From contig DXAM01000082.1 in NCBI GenBank assembly GCA_019117025.1, positions 1 through 41,987 of the forward strand: 41,987 bases of DNA, written 5' to 3'. Made by a program: the position numbers and the translations under genes. The notes beneath the pieces are model-generated. The model searched no databases. It was not told the origin of the DNA and was given only the letters and a program-made list of their open reading frames with translations. Source of the stretch: Candidatus Microbacterium stercoravium (GTDB lineage Bacteria; Actinomycetota; Actinomycetes; Actinomycetales; Microbacteriaceae). This document shows, piece by piece, positions 20,149 through 29,095 of the stretch; position 1 is the first letter of the stretch; each line of letters begins with the position of its first letter.

Positions 20149-20230
20149 CCGAGTTGGGCGGAACGCGCCCAGACGGCTAGCGTGGTCGATTGTGAGGTGT
20201 GCGGGAGGTGCCCGCAGCCGATTTGGAGAC

Positions 20231-20977
20231 ATGAACGACTTCGCTTCGACCCCCAAACTGACCCTGCTGCCCGCCGTCGACGTGGCTGATGGCCAGGCCG
20301 TGCGCCTCACGCAGGGCGAGGCCGGCTCCGAGACGAGCTACGGCGACCCGATCGAGGCCGCCGAGCAGTGGCGCGACCAGGGCGGCGAGTGGCTGCACCT
20401 CGTCGATCTCGACGCGGCGTTCGGCCGCGGCAGCAACACGGCGATCCTGCGCAAGGTCGTCAAGCACATGAAGGGCGTGAGCGTTGAGATCTCCGGCGGC
20501 ATCCGTGACGATGCCTCGCTCGAGGCGGCTCTCGCATCGGGTGCCGAGCGCGTGAACCTCGGCACCGCGGCCCTCGAGAACCCCGACTGGACGGCGTCGG
20601 TCATCGCCCGCTACGGCGAGGCGATCGCAGTCGGACTCGACGTGCGGGGCACGACCCTCGCCGCGCGCGGCTGGACCAAGGAGGGCGGCGACCTCTGGGA
20701 GGTGCTCGAGCGCTTGGAGGACGCGGGGTGCGCCCGCTACGTCGTCACCGACGTGACGAAGGACGGCACGCTCAAGGGGCCGAACCTCGAACTGCTGCGC
20801 CAGATGACGGAGCACACCGACCGCCCGGTGGTCGCTTCGGGCGGCATCTCGAGCCTCGACGACATCGCCGCTCTGCGCGAACTCGTACCGCACGGCGTCG
20901 AGGGTGCGATCGTCGGCAAGGCGCTCTACGCGGGTGCGTTCACCCTCGCTGAGGCGCTGGATGTCGCCGCACAGTGA
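20231..20977 (+). CDS. hisA: HisA-type phosphoribosyl isomerase (actinobacterial HisA/PriA)
   Basis: [69 protein letters not shown]. Confidence 0.93.
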   Translation: MNDFASTPKLTLLPAVDVADGQAVRLTQGEAGSETSYGDPIEAAEQWRDQGGEWLHLVDLDAAFGRGSNTAILRKVVKHMKGVSVEISGGIRDDASLEAALASGAERVNLGTAALENPDWTASVIARYGEAIAVGLDVRGTTLAARGWTKEGGDLWEVLERLEDAGCARYVVTDVTKDGTLKGPNLELLRQMTEHTDRPVVASGGISSLDDIAALRELVPHGVEGAIVGKALYAGAFTLAEALDVAAQ

Positions 20978-21776
20978 CCCCGCGGGCGAGGAGGGCGCGC
21001 CACCGCGCCTTCCCGCCCACCTCGCCGGCAACATCGCCGACTCAGCCGGCCAGGCATGGGAGGGTCGCACCTTCCAGCAGAATCCGGCGGCGGGTGACGA
21101 CGGATCCGCGGATCCCGCGCTGCTCGCGGCCCTCACCGACTTCCGAGAGGGGCGGGCCGGTCATGGAGACGTCGTCGACGCGCTCCGACGCGCGCGTGTG
21201 CTCGTCCCCCTCGTCGCGGAGAAGGGCGACGAGGGGATTGGCCCGACGGGGCTGACGGTCGACAAGACGCAGGAGCTGTCGATCGTCACGGTCGCGGCGC
21301 CCGATGGCCGCAAGGTGCTTCCGGCGTTCACGAGCGTCGATACGATGCGCGCATGGAATCCGCTGGCGCGCCCCATCCCGGTCGCAGGAACCCGTGCGGC
21401 ACTCGCGGCCGCGGGCGAGGACACCGATCTCATCGTGCTGGATCCGACGAGCCCGAGCGAGTTCGTCGTGCGCCGTCCGGCGATCTGGGCGATCGCTCAG
21501 GAGCAGCCGTGGACCCCATCGTGGCTCAGCACCGAGGTGGCCGATGCGTTCCACGCGTCGATCGGATCCGAGCTGGCGGTGCAGGACATCGCGATCCGTC
21601 CGGGAGATCCGGAGGCGCGCCTGCGCGGTCCCGAGCTCACGGTCGGGCTGACGATCATGGCCGGACTCGAGCGCGCCGAGCTCGACACGATCCTCGGTCG
21701 GCTCGCCAAGCGGTGGGCCGCCGACGATCGCATCGCGGTGCTCGTCGACTCGATGCAGGTGCGCATCACGTCGTGA
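20961..21776 (+). CDS. SseB-family protein
   Basis: [53 protein letters not shown]; start overlaps hisA end. Confidence 0.8.
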   Translation: MSPHSDPAGEEGAPPRLPAHLAGNIADSAGQAWEGRTFQQNPAAGDDGSADPALLAALTDFREGRAGHGDVVDALRRARVLVPLVAEKGDEGIGPTGLTVDKTQELSIVTVAAPDGRKVLPAFTSVDTMRAWNPLARPIPVAGTRAALAAAGEDTDLIVLDPTSPSEFVVRRPAIWAIAQEQPWTPSWLSTEVADAFHASIGSELAVQDIAIRPGDPEARLRGPELTVGLTIMAGLERAELDTILGRLAKRWAADDRIAVLVDSMQVRITS

Positions 21777-21791
21777 TGGCACCCGCGCCGG

Positions 21792-22205
21792 TCAGTTGAC
21801 CGGTCCGGTGAACTTCTCGCCGGGGCCCTGTCCGATCGCATCGGGGATGGGCGAGATCTCGCGGAAGCGCAGTTGCAGCGAGCGGAGTCCGTCACGGATC
21901 GGGCGCGCGTGCATGTCGCTGATCTCCGGCGCCGCGGCCGTGACGAGGCCGGCGAGCGCGTTGATCAGCTTGCGCGCTTCGTCGAGGTCGGTCCACTCGT
22001 CGGCCTGGCCCTCTTCGCCGAGGCCGAGCTTGACGGCGGCCGCGCTCATGAGGTGAACGCAGCTCGACGCGATCACCTCGACGGCGCTGACGTCAGCGAT
22101 GTCGCGCGCGGCGTCGGTGGCCGCCGCGGCCTGTGCGCTCTCCTCCCACTTCGCCAGGCGTTCGGGGTCGAAGGAGAAGGCGTGATCGCCGGTGGTGGTG
22201 CTCAT
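21792..22205 (-). CDS. DUF1844 domain-containing protein
   Basis: SAVEVIASSCVHLMSAAAVKLGL and DLDEARKLINALAGLVTAA; divergent from infC, a familiar actinobacterial arrangement. Confidence 0.85.
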   Translation of the reverse strand: MSTTTGDHAFSFDPERLAKWEESAQAAAATDAARDIADVSAVEVIASSCVHLMSAAAVKLGLGEEGQADEWTDLDEARKLINALAGLVTAAAPEISDMHARPIRDGLRSLQLRFREISPIPDAIGQGPGEKFTGPVN

Positions 22206-22230
22206 GAATGTCTTTCTGTTAGACTGCTTC

Positions 22231-22476
22231 GGGCTCCGGAAGTGATTCCGGACGAAAGAGGATCTTCATCCCACCCGCGCTTGCCGTTCAAGGCTACCGG
22301 GTCACGTAACACTCCGCTCGCCGAACGGCGAGTTGGGGCGAGCGAATCGCTCGCCCTCGGGTGGTGCGCGCGCGAACCTGCGTCTCGCACGGGTGGATGG
22401 TGATGATTTCTCCCGCCCGTGGCGCGATCTTCGCGCGGCGGTGGCTCATCGACTATCGCACCATTAGGAGTACCGC
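22231..22476 (+). promoter_or_regulatory. Structured infC leader with several perfect hairpins and alternative pairings
   Basis: TCCGGAA-GTGA-TTCCGGA (22235-22252); CTCGCCG-AA-CGGCGAG (22317-22332); GGGCGAGCG-AAT-CGCTCGCCC (22336-22356); CCACCCG (22271-22277) with CGGGTGG (22358-22364 or 22390-22396); GCGCGA-TCT-TCGCGC (22422-22436). Confidence 0.65.
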
Positions 22477-23082
22477 ATCAGCGATCCCCGTATTAACGAG
22501 CGCATTCGCGTGCCTGAAGTCCGACTCATCGGCCCGGGCGGCGAACAGATCGGCGTCGTCCGCAGTGAGGTGGCGCTTCGTCTCGCACAGGAAGCAGATC
22601 TCGACCTCGTCGAGGTGGCTCCTGATTCGCGTCCCCCCGTGGCCAAGATCATGGACTACGGAAAGTTCAAGTACGAGGCCGCTCAGAAGGCTAAGGAAGC
22701 ACGTCGCAACCAGGCCAACACGGTGCTCAAGGAAGTCCGCTTCCGGCTGAAGATCGATCAGCACGACTACGACACGAAGCGCAAGCGTGCGGAGGGCTTC
22801 CTCCAGGCGGGCGACAAGGTCAAGGCCATGATCCTGTTCCGCGGCCGTGAGCAGCAGCGCCCCGAGATGGGCGTGCGTCTGCTGATGAAGTTCGCCGAGG
22901 AGGTCGCTGAGCTCGGCACTGTCGAGTCGCGTCCGAAGATCGACGGCCGCAACATGGTCATGATCATCGCTCCGGTGAAGAACAAGTCCGAGGCCAAGGC
23001 CGAGCAGAACGCCAAGCGCGCCGTCAACAAGCAGGCCGCGCGCGAGGCGAAGCACACGCCGAGGCACTCCGACAGCGAGTAG
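22477..23082 (+). CDS. infC: Translation initiation factor IF-3, apparent ATC start codon
   Basis: Conserved [27 protein letters not shown] begins upstream of the first GTG (22510); in-frame TAG at 22465-22467; AGGAG at 22466-22470 lies 6 nt before ATC (22477). Confidence 0.88.
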   Translation: MSDPRINERIRVPEVRLIGPGGEQIGVVRSEVALRLAQEADLDLVEVAPDSRPPVAKIMDYGKFKYEAAQKAKEARRNQANTVLKEVRFRLKIDQHDYDTKRKRAEGFLQAGDKVKAMILFRGREQQRPEMGVRLLMKFAEEVAELGTVESRPKIDGRNMVMIIAPVKNKSEAKAEQNAKRAVNKQAAREAKHTPRHSDSE

Positions 23083-23098
23083 TCACCCCATAAGTCTT

Positions 23099-23141
23099 CC
23101 CGCCGTGAGGCGGGTCGCCCACACGTCGCCCCTGCGGGGCG
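23099..23141 (+). promoter_or_regulatory. Twin hairpins in the infC-rpmI spacer
   Basis: CCCGCC-GTGA-GGCGGG (23099-23114) and CGCCCC-TGC-GGGGCG (23127-23141), the second flanked by direct repeats CACACGTC. Confidence 0.55.
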
Positions 23142-23160
23142 CACACGTCAAGGAAAGAAA

Positions 23161-23355
23161 ATGCCGAAGCAGAAGACCCACTCGGGCGCCAAGAAGCGCT
23201 TCAAGATCACCGGCACCGGCAAGCTCAAGAAGCAGCAGGCAGGTATGCGCCACAACCTTGAGCACAAGTCGAGCCGCCGGACCCGTCGTCTGAACCAGGA
23301 CCAGATCGTGTCCGGCAACGACGTGAAGGCCATCAAGAAGCTCCTCGGCCGCTGA
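23161..23355 (+). CDS. rpmI: 50S ribosomal protein L35
   Basis: [37 protein letters not shown]. Confidence 0.98.
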   Translation: MPKQKTHSGAKKRFKITGTGKLKKQQAGMRHNLEHKSSRRTRRLNQDQIVSGNDVKAIKKLLGR

Positions 23356-23393
23356 GCCGCTCGAATCTCGTAACGCGTTAAGGAATATAAGTC

Positions 23394-23777
23394 ATGGCAA
23401 GAGTAAAGCGCGCAGTCAACGCGCATAAGAAGCGTCGCGTCATCCTCGAGCGTGCCTCGGGCTACCGTGGTCAGCGTTCGCGCCTGTACCGCAAGGCGAA
23501 GGAGCAGGTCACCCACTCCCTCGTCTACGCGTACCGCGACCGCCGCAAGCGCAAGGGCGACTTCCGTCGTCTGTGGATCCAGCGCATCAACGCGGGCGCC
23601 CGTGCGAACGGCCTCACGTACAACCGCTTCATCCAGGGCCTGAACCTGGCCGGCGTCGAGGTCGACCGCCGCATGCTCTCCGAGCTCGCGACGAACGAGC
23701 CCGCCACGTTCGCCAAGCTCGTCGAGGTCGCGAAGGGCGCGCTGCCCTCCGACGTCAACGCGCCGAAGGCCGCGTAA
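23394..23777 (+). CDS. rplT: 50S ribosomal protein L20
   Basis: [38 protein letters not shown]. Confidence 0.98.
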   Translation: MARVKRAVNAHKKRRVILERASGYRGQRSRLYRKAKEQVTHSLVYAYRDRRKRKGDFRRLWIQRINAGARANGLTYNRFIQGLNLAGVEVDRRMLSELATNEPATFAKLVEVAKGALPSDVNAPKAA

Positions 23778-23793
23778 GCGAGTTCTGCATCAT

Positions 23794-23823
23794 GAAGGGG
23801 CGTCCCGGAAGGGGCGCCCCTTC
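23794..23823 (+). terminator. Terminator-like hairpin after rplT
   Basis: GAAGGGGCG...CGCCCCTTC, 9-bp stem, followed by GTCGTTT. Confidence 0.7.
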
Positions 23824-23911
23824 GTCGTTTCCCGGGGTGGGGATGGCCCTACCGGCGCGCCGCGGGATCGCCGCATTGCGCGGCGGGCGCTTCTCGCGGT
23901 GAACTAGAGTC

Positions 23912-24682
23912 ATGCCCGTTCCTCCGCCGTCGCGAACCGACGGCCGTCCGTCCGTCTCGGTCGTGATCCCCGCGCACAACGAGTCCCGCATCATCGCCCG
24001 CTGTCTGCGGGCCGTGCTGGATCAGACGGATCCGGTCGACGAGATCATCGTCGTCGATAACGGCAGCGATGATGCGACCGCACAGATCGCACGTGGATTC
24101 GCGGGCGTGCGCGTGATCCACGAACCGCGCGCCGGCGTGACGTATGCGCGCACGGCGGGCTTCAACGCCGCCGGATCCGACGTGATCGCGCGCATCGATG
24201 CGGACTCGCTGGTTCGGCGGGATTGGGCAGCGTGCGTGCGCCGCGCCTTCGCGCGAGGAGACGTCGATGCGGTCGGCGGCGGCGCCGGCATCGCCGAGCT
24301 CTCGCCCGGGGGATGGTGCTGGTTCGGATGGTGGTACCGCGGCTTCCGCCTCTGGCATCAGCGCAGCATCGGCGTGCGCCCCATGCTGTACGGCTTCAAC
24401 TCGGCGATGCGGCGCGCGGCCTGGAACGACGCGCGGCATCTCGTCGCCGAGGGCGACGAAGCGGTCAGCGATGACGTCGATGTGACGATCGCGCTGCTGC
24501 GCACGGGGCACCGGCTGAGCTTCGACCCCCGCATCGGCGTGCGCGCCCGCCTCTTCCGCTCGATCGATCGCGAGAAGCTCGAGCGCTACTACCGCACCGA
24601 TGGGATCACGCTCGCGCGCCACGAGTTCGGCCGTCGCAGTCGCTGGGTCGCAGAGCAGCCCCGCGTCGGGTCGCTCGGGTGA
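23912..24682 (+). CDS. Glycosyltransferase family 2 protein
   Basis: VSVVIPAHNESRIIARCLRAVLDQTDPVDEIIVVDNGSDD and ARTAGFNAAGSDVIARIDADS. Confidence 0.92.
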   Translation: MPVPPPSRTDGRPSVSVVIPAHNESRIIARCLRAVLDQTDPVDEIIVVDNGSDDATAQIARGFAGVRVIHEPRAGVTYARTAGFNAAGSDVIARIDADSLVRRDWAACVRRAFARGDVDAVGGGAGIAELSPGGWCWFGWWYRGFRLWHQRSIGVRPMLYGFNSAMRRAAWNDARHLVAEGDEAVSDDVDVTIALLRTGHRLSFDPRIGVRARLFRSIDREKLERYYRTDGITLARHEFGRRSRWVAEQPRVGSLG

Positions 24683-25770
24683 CGGCGGCAGAGGCCCGGA
24701 GGAGGGGTCCGTCGTTCCGCACATGGGTGAGCCTGATCACCGGCTTGCTCGTCGCCGTCATCATCTGGCAGGCCTGGCCGAGCGTCGTCGACGCGTGGCA
24801 CAGCCTGCATCAGGTCGACCTCGTCGTGTTCGCGCTGCTCGTGCCGATCCAGCTCGCCAGCTTCGCCGCCACCGGTGAGGTGCTGTTCTCCTTCCTGCGT
24901 GCACGCGGCGAGCTGCGCGGCATGCACCCGCTGTCGGCCATGCGCATGTCCCTGGAGTTCAACTTCGCGAACCACATGCTCCCGTCCGGCGGCGCAGCGG
25001 GAATCGCCTACACATCGTGGAAGCTCACGACGCTGCGCGTGCCCGCGAGCCGCGCGACCCTCGGGCAGTTCGCGAAGTTCGCGGTCACGTTCGTCTCGTT
25101 CAGCATCATGCTCGCGGCCTCGGGCACGTGGCTGATCCTCTCGGGAGAGGGGCGTCCGAGCGTGCTCTGGGCCGCAGCGGGCATCGGCGTGCTCGCGGTC
25201 GGCGGCACGGCGCTCGGCGTGTGGGCGCTGCGCCGCCGCCGCATGCTTCACCGCCTGGCCGGCGCGGCCGTGCGCGCAGCGCGCTGGGCGCTGCGGGTCG
25301 TGCGCATCCGGCGCGACATCGACCCCGTGCCGCTCGTGCGCTTCGTCGACGGACTGCATATCGAGGTGCGCAGCGTGCTCGCGAGCCCGCGCACGCTCGT
25401 CGTGCCGTTCTGCTGGTCGTTCCTCGTCAACGCCCTCGATGCGAGCCTGTTCTGGATCGCCCTCGCGGCCTTCGGCGTCTTCCCCGATCCGGCGCTCGTG
25501 TTCGTCGCGTACGGCGTCGCGACGGTCGCCAGCATGATCATCGTCACGCCGAACGGCGTCGGCGCTTACGAGGTCGTGATGGTCGGCATCTTCGTCGCCG
25601 GCGGGCTCGATCCGTCGATCACGATCGCGGCGATCGTGCTCGCCCGCGCGGTGTTGCTGCTCGGCACGATCGTCTTCGGCTGGGGCTTCTACCAGCACAG
25701 CGTCGCGACAGCGCACGCACCGCGGATCAGCACGCGCGCTCGGGCGCACCGTCAGGAGCCTCCCCGGTAA
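24679..25770 (+). CDS. Flippase-like/LPG-synthase-TM (UPF0104-like) membrane protein
   Basis: Multiple TM segments; EFNFANHMLPSGGAAGIAYTSWKL and TPNGVGAYEVVMVGIFVAGGL; GTGA overlap with the GT2 gene. Confidence 0.8.
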   Translation: MTAAEARRRGPSFRTWVSLITGLLVAVIIWQAWPSVVDAWHSLHQVDLVVFALLVPIQLASFAATGEVLFSFLRARGELRGMHPLSAMRMSLEFNFANHMLPSGGAAGIAYTSWKLTTLRVPASRATLGQFAKFAVTFVSFSIMLAASGTWLILSGEGRPSVLWAAAGIGVLAVGGTALGVWALRRRRMLHRLAGAAVRAARWALRVVRIRRDIDPVPLVRFVDGLHIEVRSVLASPRTLVVPFCWSFLVNALDASLFWIALAAFGVFPDPALVFVAYGVATVASMIIVTPNGVGAYEVVMVGIFVAGGLDPSITIAAIVLARAVLLLGTIVFGWGFYQHSVATAHAPRISTRARAHRQEPPR

Positions 25771-25779
25771 CCTGGGACC

Positions 25780-26598
25780 ATGCTCGAGAACCCCCGCGCC
25801 GCGCGCGTCCGCACCATCCGCAAGCTCTCCCAGCGCAACGAGCGCCGCGAGACGGGGCGCTTCCTCCTCGAGGGGCCGCAGGCGGTGCGCGAGGCCCTGA
25901 CATATCGTCCCGACCTGGTCGAGCAGCTCTTCGCCACGCCGACGGCTCTCGAGAGGCACGGCGACATCCGCACGCTCATCGACGACGCGCAGGGGGCCAA
26001 CCCCGACTTCGAGTGGGAGTACGCCGATGAGGCGGTCATCGACACGATGAGCGACACGGTCACACCGCAGGGCTTCGTAGCGGTCGCGCGTCAGAACCCG
26101 ACGGCGCTGAAGGACATCTTCGCGGCCGAGCCGAAGCTCATCGTGATCTGCGAGGAGGTCCGCGACCCGGGCAATCTCGGCACGATCGTCCGTGCGGCCG
26201 ACGCCGCCGGCGCCGATGCGCTGGTTCTCACCGGGCGCACGGTCGATCCGTTCAACCCGAAGGTCGTGCGCTCGACGACCGGGTCGCTGTTCCACGTGCC
26301 GTTCGCCGTCGAGGCCGACCTCGCCGATGTCACCGGCCGCGCACGCGGGGCCGGCCTGCAGGTGCTCGCAGCCGATGTCAAGGGCGACGACCTGCTGGGC
26401 GTGCGCAGCGAGGGCGCGCTCGAGAACCCCACGGCCTGGGTGTTCGGCAACGAGGCGCGCGGCCTGACCGATGACGCCCTGGCGCTCTGCGACAGGGCGC
26501 TGCGCCTGCCGATCTACGGGGCCGCCGAGTCGCTCAACCTCGCGACCGCGGCCAGTGTGTGCCTCTACGAGACCGCTTTCGCGCAGCGCTCGATGTAA
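25780..26598 (+). CDS. TrmH/SpoU-family RNA methyltransferase
   Basis: RRETGRFLLEGPQAVREAL, EEVRDPGNLGTIVRAADAAGADALVLTG, WVFGNEARGL, IYGAAESLNLATAASVCLYE. Confidence 0.95.
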   Translation: MLENPRAARVRTIRKLSQRNERRETGRFLLEGPQAVREALTYRPDLVEQLFATPTALERHGDIRTLIDDAQGANPDFEWEYADEAVIDTMSDTVTPQGFVAVARQNPTALKDIFAAEPKLIVICEEVRDPGNLGTIVRAADAAGADALVLTGRTVDPFNPKVVRSTTGSLFHVPFAVEADLADVTGRARGAGLQVLAADVKGDDLLGVRSEGALENPTAWVFGNEARGLTDDALALCDRALRLPIYGAAESLNLATAASVCLYETAFAQRSM

Positions 26599-26672
26599 GC
26601 GTTATGTAACGGCTGGAACTCGTCGGCGCGCGCTCTGGCGGCGTCGGCATCTGTGTGGATAAGCTGACCGGC

Positions 26673-27413
26673 ATGGCAGAGCCTCTTGTAGTGATCGACC
26701 ACGTGCAGAAGCACTATGGTGAGTTTCACGCACTGAAAGACATCAATCTGACCGTCTCCCGCGGTGAAGTCGTCGTGGTGATCGGCCCGTCGGGATCGGG
26801 CAAGTCGACCCTGTGCCGTACCATCAACCGGCTCGAGACGATCACGAGCGGAACGATCTCGATCGACGGCAAGGAACTGCCGAAGGAGGGGCGAGAGCTC
26901 GCAACGCTGCGCGCTGAGGTCGGCATGGTGTTCCAGTCGTTCAACCTGTTCAGCCACCTGACGATCCTCGAGAACGTCACGCTCGGGCCGATCAAGGTCT
27001 TGAAGCGCAGCAAGGCAGACGCCGAGAAGGAGGCGCGCCAGCTGCTCGATCGGGTGGGAATCGGCCACCAGGCGAGCAAACTGCCGGCACAGCTCTCGGG
27101 CGGCCAGCAGCAGCGCGTCGCCATCGCCCGCTCGCTCGCGATGCACCCCAAGGTCATGCTCTTCGACGAGCCCACCTCGGCGCTCGACCCCGAGATGATC
27201 AACGAGGTGCTCGACGTGATGGTCGATCTCGCGAAGGAGGGCATGACGATGGTCGTCGTGACCCACGAGATGGGCTTCGCCCGCAAGGCCGCCGACCGCG
27301 TCGTCTTCATGGCCGACGGCGAGATCGTCGAAGAGGCCGATCCCGAGACCTTCTTCACGAATCCGCAGTCGAACCGCGCCAAGGACTTCCTCTCGAAGCT
27401 TCTCACCAAGTAG
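26673..27413 (+). CDS. gluA: Polar amino acid (glutamate-type) ABC transporter ATP-binding protein
   Basis: [53 protein letters not shown]; followed by binding protein and two permeases. Confidence 0.9.
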   Translation: MAEPLVVIDHVQKHYGEFHALKDINLTVSRGEVVVVIGPSGSGKSTLCRTINRLETITSGTISIDGKELPKEGRELATLRAEVGMVFQSFNLFSHLTILENVTLGPIKVLKRSKADAEKEARQLLDRVGIGHQASKLPAQLSGGQQQRVAIARSLAMHPKVMLFDEPTSALDPEMINEVLDVMVDLAKEGMTMVVVTHEMGFARKAADRVVFMADGEIVEEADPETFFTNPQSNRAKDFLSKLLTK

Positions 27414-27473
27414 GTCCCCACGGCGCGTCCTTGCAGCAGAGGGCACGCCTCCATCCCCAGCAGGAGGAAAAAC

Positions 27474-28373
27474 ATGCGTAAGTTCCGGAACTTCGCCGTC
27501 GCAGGGCTCGCCGCAGGCGCGCTCTTCGCGCTCACGGCGTGCAACAGCGGCTCGCCGACCGACCCCGCGGGCGGCGGAGACGCCCCCGAGCAGGAGGTCG
27601 CAGACGACGTCGCGCTCGAAGGCAGCGACACCTACGACCGCATGGTCGACAACGGCGGCCCGACGGTCGGCGTCAAGGAGGACCAGCCCGGTCTCGGCTA
27701 CCTCGACGTCACGACCGGTGAGCGCAGCGGTTTCGACATCGAGATCGCGCGTTGGATCGCCGCCTCGCTCGGGTTCGAGGAGGGCGACATCACCTACGAG
27801 CCGATCGCTTCCGCGAACCGCGAGCAGGCGCTCGTCAACGGCGACATCGACTACTACGTCGGCACCTACTCGATCACCGACCAGCGCAAGGAGCAGATCG
27901 ACTTCGCCGGTCCGTACTTCGAGACCGGTCAGGGATTCCTCGTCTCGGCCGACAGCGACATGACCGAGGTCACCGACGTCTCCGACTTCAACGGCATGAA
28001 GGTGTGCTCTGCGACCGGCTCGACGCCGATCCAGAACATCAAGGAGAACTTCCCTGAGATCGACACGAGCGAGTATGACATCTACTCGCAGTGCGTCGAA
28101 GACGTGCTGAGCGGAAAGGTCGACGCGGTCACCACCGACGCGGCGATCCTCATCGGCTACGCCGCGCAGGACCCGGACAACCTCAAGGTCCTCGACGGCC
28201 TGTTCACCGAGGAGCGCTACGGCGTCGGCATCCCCAAGGGCGACACCGCGCTGCAGGAGCACATCAACACGATGCTGACCGAGGGCGGCGACAAGTGGCA
28301 GGAGATCTTCGACGCGACGCTCGGACAGTCGGGCATCGAGATCGAGCAGCCTGAGGTCGACCCGGCCGGCTGA
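27474..28373 (+). CDS. gluB: Glutamate-type ABC transporter substrate-binding lipoprotein
   Basis: Lipobox LTAC in MRKFRNFAVAGLAAGALFALTACNSGS; SGFDIEIARWIAASLG and SITDQRKEQIDFAGPYFETGQGFLV. Confidence 0.9.
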   Translation: MRKFRNFAVAGLAAGALFALTACNSGSPTDPAGGGDAPEQEVADDVALEGSDTYDRMVDNGGPTVGVKEDQPGLGYLDVTTGERSGFDIEIARWIAASLGFEEGDITYEPIASANREQALVNGDIDYYVGTYSITDQRKEQIDFAGPYFETGQGFLVSADSDMTEVTDVSDFNGMKVCSATGSTPIQNIKENFPEIDTSEYDIYSQCVEDVLSGKVDAVTTDAAILIGYAAQDPDNLKVLDGLFTEERYGVGIPKGDTALQEHINTMLTEGGDKWQEIFDATLGQSGIEIEQPEVDPAG

Positions 28374-28381
28374 TCGCCTGT

Positions 28382-28413
28382 GGTGAGGGGCGGCGGGAAA
28401 GCCGCCCCTCACC
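28382..28413 (+). terminator. Perfect 13-bp intercistronic hairpin between gluB and gluC (attenuator/stabiliser, no U-tract)
   Basis: GGTGAGGGGCGGC-GGGAAA-GCCGCCCCTCACC. Confidence 0.7.
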
Positions 28414-28438
28414 GATCTATTCAGAAAGAGGAGGACGC

Positions 28439-29095
28439 GTGGACGTCATCTTCGAGAACCTCGACCTCTGGCGAGAGGGCATCGGCTTCACGCTGCTCGT
28501 GTTCTTCTTCGGCGGACTGATCGCCCTCGTGCTCGGCACCATCGTGGGCGCGATGCGCGTCTCGCCGGTGCCGATCGCGCGGGCGGTCGGCACGCTGTAC
28601 GTGAACCTGGTCCGCAACACGCCCCTGACGCTCGTGTTCTTCTTCTTCGTCTTCGGGTACAGCGCCCTTGCGCTTCCGAACCTCTCGAACACCGTGCTCG
28701 GCATCCTCGCGATCGGCGTGTACACGGCGACGTACGTGGCGGAAACGCTGCGCGCGGGCATCAACACCGTGCCCGTCGGCCAGGCCGAGGCGGCTCGCGC
28801 GATCGGCCTGCCGTTCGGACAGGTCATGTCGGTCGTCGTGCTCCCGCAGGCGTTCCGTTCGGTCGTGCCCCCGCTCATGAGCGTCATCATCGCGCTGCTG
28901 AAGAACACGACGGTCGCGGCGGGCTTCGGCATCTCGGTGCTGCCGCTGCTGCAGTCGACGATCTCCAACTCGCACACGCGTCCGGGCACGCCGATGGAGG
29001 TGCTGCTCTGGGTGGCGGCGATCTTCATCGCGCTCGTCATGCTGCTGACGTGGCTGCAGCGAACGCTCGAGAATCGATGGAGGATCGCACGATGA
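28439..29095 (+). CDS. gluC: Amino acid ABC transporter permease
   Basis: YVNLVRNTPLTLVFFFFVFGYS, YVAETLRAGINTVPVGQAEAARAIGLPFGQVM (EAA loop). Confidence 0.92.
   Translation: MDVIFENLDLWREGIGFTLLVFFFGGLIALVLGTIVGAMRVSPVPIARAVGTLYVNLVRNTPLTLVFFFFVFGYSALALPNLSNTVLGILAIGVYTATYVAETLRAGINTVPVGQAEAARAIGLPFGQVMSVVVLPQAFRSVVPPLMSVIIALLKNTTVAAGFGISVLPLLQSTISNSHTRPGTPMEVLLWVAAIFIALVMLLTWLQRTLENRWRIAR

Noticed and set aside
23371-23380. Palindrome TAACGCGTTA between rpmI and rplT
   Set aside because: Short and isolated in a 38-nt spacer; no partner site or promoter seen.
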